Assembly (NCBI GenBank): GCA_964023205.1
Contig: OZ026834.1
Span: forward strand, 29,550,756-29,614,755
Reading direction: 5' to 3'
From: Lutraria lutraria
Lineage: Eukaryota; Mollusca; Bivalvia; Venerida; Mactridae
DNA length: 64,000 nt
Shown: in pieces, positions 59,601 to 64,000 of the stretch
Numbering within the stretch: position 1 is the stretch's first letter
Layout of the letters: the number at the start of each line of letters is the position of its first letter
Notes under the pieces: generated by a model
The model's database searches: none
Told to the model about the DNA's origin: nothing
The model's input: only the letters and a program-made list of their open reading frames with translations
Program-made: the position numbers and the translations under genes

Positions 59601-61000
59601 AATACTTACTAACAAACGTTTCAAATTCAGTTCTGTTCTGTTATTTATCATTTTAAATTTGACATTGTGTTCACTGAATTCCTTATTAGCGCATGTCAAG
59701 TTAAAAATGATTGAAGTTTGTTAAAATTTCAAAAGTTCAAAATAATGGTGCCTTTCATGTTCAAATTTATATATCTAATTATGTGCTAATAATTATGATA
59801 TAGACAGGAGTGTAGCCAGCGATACACACTACCGCACGTGCGTTGATTAATTTAAAAAGAGAAAATATAAAAATGGCCAAAAATGACGTCTGAGTGGTTT
59901 TAGACATTAATTAGTTGTATTATTAAAAATACACAATTTTAGTTCTAATATAAAAAAAACCGGGAACCCAAGCAGCAGGAGGTGTTACCCTCCCCCCTCC
60001 GCACCATTCCCCTTGTGTGCGTAACTTTCAATTAAAGCTGACTATGCCGCTGTTAGTGAATCTTAACTTTTTATAGACTACAATGTACATGTATCTGGGA
60101 CCAATATACTCCAATATACATGTCATGTATTCCCACGTTCGATTGAATAATAAATACGTAATCATCATGTAAGTCTCCATGTGGTATTAATATTATGCGT
60201 TTGCTTAAAAAAATCGTAAGTTTAATATTCTGCAATGTGTTTGTAGAAATTTTGCAAATCTTATCAACTTTGAACGCAATACGTGTACAAATGTACTTAA
60301 TTCGAAGCACCGGAACGTTTTCTTCAATTATCAGGATATTCATACACGTAAAGTTTTTTGTTTGTAAATCATGACAGAAATCATTCTATCGGATAGAACA
60401 ATAATTTCACCAAAATATTGACAGATTTTGTTAAAATAATCAGATTAGTTGTCCCAAAATGCATTAAAAATGTAGATTTTTATGTTCAAAATCCAAAAAA
60501 AGATGCTGCTGTCTGTTACAATTATATTTGTTGTTGTTATCATGATAAACATATTTGTTGTTATTATCATATACAGTTATAATAATATTTGTTGTTATTA
60601 TCATATACAGTTATAATAATATTTGTTGTTATTATCATATACAGTTATAATAATATTTGTTGTTATTATCATATACAGTTATAATAATATTTGTTGTTAT
60701 TATCATATACAGTTATAATAATATTTGTTGTTATTATCATATACAGTTATAATAATATTTGTTGTTATTATCATATACAGTTATAATGATATTTGTTGTT
60801 GTTATCATATACAGTTATTATTATATTTGTTGTTGTTATCATATACAGTTATTATTATATTTGTTGTTGTTATCATATACAGTTATTATTATATTTGTTG
60901 TTGTTATCATATACATTTTTTTATTTTTGCTTCTTTAAATGTCTCATGAGGATGTTTTCTTACTTTCAACAGACAAACCTCACAGAAGAAGAGATTCAAG
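56695..61000 (+). CDS. Possible 5' exons of an unknown Lys/Val-rich protein
   Basis: An acceptor (tttcag at 56689) precedes an open exon with ATG at 56695. It encodes 59 residues with a repeated KPVK/KIVKPVKMVKPEE pattern and then an acidic stretch ending ITEQPE, closed by the donor gtaact after 56871. A second short exon, 60973-61000 (acceptor caacag, donor gtactt), continues in phase with TNLTEEEIQ. No later exon was recognised, so the gene would run past the window, or the model is wrong. Low complexity, weak donor consensus and the long repeat-filled intron all argue for caution. No family is recognised. Confidence 0.35.
56892..57070. mobile_element. MITE family M1, copy 5
   Basis: The left end is TACAGTACAAACCCTCCAGA and the right end 'tgctttggagagctggcactgtac' in part. 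The interior has 'caacaacctctcaacaacaa' and 'ttgcttctccctaagggtgt'. It is the most complete copy, starting about 20 bases after the candidate exon at 56695-56871. Confidence 0.75.
57138..57597 (+). repeat. Local duplication, copy 1
   Basis: Shares in order with 58325-58998 the words 'gatttaccgtga', 'tttgagttat', 'ggtaaaaagatgcaata'-like, 'caacgactcttacacaaaaa'-like, 'gtatccgag' and 'ttgggcaatacta'. Open frames here are not conserved in the second copy, so it is not a gene. Confidence 0.75.
58325..58998 (+). repeat. Local duplication, copy 2, carrying a transposon insertion
   Basis: Same order of landmarks as 57138-57597, but interrupted at about 58708-58892 by a Tigger-like end. Across the insertion, 'gtaactatcaatgaaata' is followed again by 'ttgggcaatactaattctgt' as in the uninterrupted copy. 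Confidence 0.75.
58708..58892. mobile_element. Tigger-like transposon fragment
   Basis: It ends 'ttcggataatcgaggttttactg' followed by TA, the same right terminus as the element at 44049-44979. Further 'cggataa' and 'tcggataatcgaggttta' words lie inside. The left end is not a clear terminus, so it is truncated or internally rearranged. Confidence 0.7.
60517..60919 (+). repeat. 34-bp minisatellite, about 12 copies
   Basis: The unit contains atatttgttgttattatcat then atacagttataata. Starts fall at 60551, 60585, 60619, 60653 and so on, an exact 34-base period; the later copies share a 'gttgttatc' variant. Because 34 is not a multiple of three, the long open frames here are artefacts. It lies about 55 bases before the small candidate exon at 60973. 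Confidence 0.92.
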
Positions 61001-64000
61001 GTACTTATTTTCAGCATGATCTAATTATATACATGTACACTATCAATCAATATATTAATGTTACCAGTGAATACCGCGGCATTTTCAACAAAATCATCTG
61101 TTGTAAAGTTTAAAACAAAACCTTTACTATGAGTGGTTTCCTGTTGTCTTTACGCAGCATACATTGCACCAAAGTGCCGAGTTCAAGTTCAGTTATCGCT
61201 TATCAGTCGAAATAATTTGATTTTTTTCTAGTGGGGTATATATAAAATTTCTTTGATAATGATATCAATCTCAGGCTTGTGGTAACGCTTTATCATCTTA
61301 CGATTTAAATGCTCGTCCGTTTAGTCTAAAATTTTCGGGCATCCGCCATTGCTGAAAAATACCGTTTTGTTTTATTTCAATATTAGATTGAAGTATTGTC
61401 ATAAAAAGCTCCCAAAGGACGTACAAAAAACAAATGTTTACTAAAGGTCTGTTATAATACGTTTATAAGCTGGTAATCGATCATATTATTTACGTTGATC
61501 GGATATAGTACTTAAAGTTAATCAATAGAGTGGACCGATATTGTGTTCTTTAAACATAAAACACTGAATACAATGTATACGAAATAAATACATTAAACAT
61601 TTAAAGTCTAACATCCGCTCGCAGTTCTTTTTTTGTGGAACGACATGCCTGCAAAATGATATGTGCCTTTTCAATAATAGTCACACCAGTTTGGTCTTAT
61701 CTTCGAGTCAAACTCATCGTGCATATCCGATGATTTCCGTGTCCTGCATTTTTAGCATAAAGTCCGAGGTTATCGAATTGTATGATGGCGTTTGATTGCT
61801 CTGATTTTCTGTTTGAAAAAAAAATGCTGTTTTGTTCTTTTTACTTTGATAAGTAAATCAAATGATGTCAGATAATACAAAATATCTCATCTTATACTAA
61901 CTAATATGCCAGACATACGTCGTTCAGTGCGTCCGATTGATTTTAAACATAAATGATTTTTGATAATCTCGTATTTAAATCAAGTATAATGTCCAAGTAC
62001 GTCAAACTATATCACTTAATCTTTGATTTAAAGTTGATAATGTTGTATTACGGGACTCCATTCCATATACGTAAAGTACTAGGTGCCTTATTTTACGTGT
62101 ACCCGATGTACATACAGTGTATTGTTTCTTTATACATTATGTAATTTCATGTAGATTTATGCAATGGCACTACTTATATCTATTTTATGTTTTTTTAGTG
62201 TGTAGCGTGTGTTTTGTATTAACACATATATAAATATAAATTGTATATCAAGTTATTATATTCATGATGTCGAATCCATGGCCAAAGGCCTGTCATCTTT
62301 AAATAAAATTATGTCAATTTCAGATTTTTCCCCTCCAAAAAAATCATGTTCGTTCGATAGTCTGAATGCCTTTCCGAACACTCGCCTGTCCGTGTGTTTC
62401 TTTGCTAGCGGCCTATTAGATGATTTTTGGACTTGATTTTAATCAAAATCAAGTCCTTTGTAATCGTTGACTTATATTTGTCGCTGGACTCCATAACAGC
62501 TTGGTTAAAAGAATGCCACATAAAGGAAATAGTGCGCAACTATATTATAAATGGTATGTTTATATAGAAGTATCTGGAATCTTTCCCCAATTAAGTGTGT
62601 CAGATCTAAATACATTTCAAATCATTCTATTGTAACTACATGGAAAGAGTCATGTATCTAAATAAGTGCTTGTCGGTAGATACATGAGATTTTCAAATGC
62701 GTAGAATTAAAACCGCGTATTCACTGTCCAACAATAGTTCTACTTTCGGTCTTCGTTCGATAGTTCAGAAAAATCTCCACGGACGTATTCATGCATTTGC
62801 AACAATCTACCATCGATGTGTGTGTTTTGTGCCTTTCTAACATTTCTTAATATTACAAAGCGAATTCTCATTTAATCGTATTCCGTGATATTCACACCAA
62901 CTAGTGTTATTTTGATGACGGAATCGCTATTTATAGACTCACTCCCCGCAGTGGCTAGTAGCAAAGCGTAACCGATGTGGGGAGTTTCATTTATCGAAGG
63001 TTAAATGTTAAAACTGCGGCTTAAGAATAATAATTCGAGTCGCTAAATACGAACGTAAATTACTGGATACGTGCTTTTAAAATTTACTGTTTAAGAGTTC
63101 CTTTTACGCCAGATTATTTAGAATTACATAATCACGTCTGAATTTCATGCAACATCGTCATATAGGTCTTACTGTACTGTGTCAGGACATTTTTTATTTG
63201 AGTGACCCTGAATGTGTACAATGCGACGATGTTCTGTTGTGTTAAAACCAGAAGAATCCATTTTTGTATTTACTGTTACTGAAGTGTTGTATACTAGTTT
63301 TGTACAATAAAGAGTTTTTAATGCAATTAAATTGTCCTCAATTAATGTGCTAATCATTAAACTTTCCAATATCAGGCTTTTTCATTTTAAAATTTTAGCA
63401 AAGGGACTATAGTAAAGCCCTAGCTTATGTCATTTACCTATATGCATATGACCTGCATTACAAAATGATTGAAAAATCGTCCGAAATTTTAAATGTTAAA
63501 ATATTTGGATGGGCTCGAACGATGTGGGTACACATTTCTCTCTTTTGTCTCGTACGGTAAAAATCAAGTCCGACAGTACTTTCAGTACTTTGATTTGATA
63601 AGTCGATATCGCATGGATATGGTATAAATTTAATCCACGTAGTAAATACACAATTACTGTATTCAGTTACTAGAACACTTCAGTAAGTAATCGGATCTCC
63701 TCTGTGTTTGTCGAAAGTGCTTCGGACGGCATAATAGACAGGGCAACCATTTTGTTGTTGCTGTTCACGGGCTACTTTCTATCGTGGCTGACCCTGGGAA
63801 TCCATTTGTCAATGGAAACTTGATGTCCATTTTATCAATCGCGAACGATAAACACGCCAGTTTGAAAGTCTGTAAATCTGAGAACGATTCTTGTAAACGA
63901 GAACCTAGTATTAAAAAAAAGTAGTGACCGGAAACCGCATAACCAAACATTGTAATCCTACACTTATGTACGAGGTGTATTTCTAAGTTACGGAAATGCC
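61001..64000. other. 3' end of window, no gene identified
   Basis: No convincing exon is visible on either strand. It contains weak family R1 copies (61331-61365 and 63979-64000) and a copy of the AGTACTTTCAGTACTTTGA motif at 63575-63596. Confidence 0.45.

Noticed and set aside
60725..61113. Open frames encoding Ile/Val/Tyr-rich repeated peptides
   Set aside because: They are read-through of the 34-bp minisatellite, whose period rotates the frame; this is not a membrane protein.
1..64000. CRISPR array, bacterial operon, virus or prophage
   Set aside because: The genes are intron-split animal genes; no regularly spaced direct repeats with unique spacers, no ribosome-binding-site operons and no viral proteins were seen.

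Overview
This is eukaryotic nuclear DNA: AT-rich, with intron-split genes and GT/AG splice sites, and packed with short dispersed repeats. The repeat types point to a bivalve mollusc, probably a heterodont clam, though the species cannot be named. They include long degenerate repeats ending in a 'gccctcttgttt'-like tail, foldback MITEs, tRNA-derived SINEs with an 'aaaggggtgtaaaac' tail, pogo/Tigger-type termini and a hammerhead ribozyme beside (AT)n. All gene models here were assembled by hand from splice sites and reading phase.

Layout. (1) 2210-5426, plus: SNRPD2 (SmD2), a core spliceosomal Sm protein, three coding exons. (2) 9621-13989 and 15948-20746, plus: two complete tandem SLC46-family (proton-coupled folate transporter-like) genes, each with four coding exons in the same phases; exons 2 and 3 are 84 and 157 nt in both. 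(3) A 200-base N gap at 20768-20967. (4) 23675-24828, plus: a small multi-pass membrane protein that I do not recognise. (5) 29840-32817, minus: a sororin (CDCA5)-like cohesion protein, identified by its C-terminal box; its first exon was not found. (6) 38115-51283, plus: a complete GNPAT (peroxisomal dihydroxyacetone-phosphate acyltransferase) gene, 14 coding exons, with all acyltransferase blocks and a C-terminal AKL peroxisome signal. (7) 56695-61000, plus: the possible first exons of an unknown Lys/Val-rich protein that would run off the window.

The genes look functionally unrelated (splicing, solute transport, cohesion, ether-lipid synthesis), so no pathway cluster is proposed. The rest is intergenic or intronic DNA rich in repeats: a 165-bp satellite inside an SLC46 intron, a 34-bp minisatellite, about six MITE or foldback families (several with visible inverted ends or target-site duplications), a Tigger-like element, a decayed LINE 3' end and several SINEs. 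The most notable non-coding object is a well-formed type I hammerhead ribozyme at about 37283-37323.
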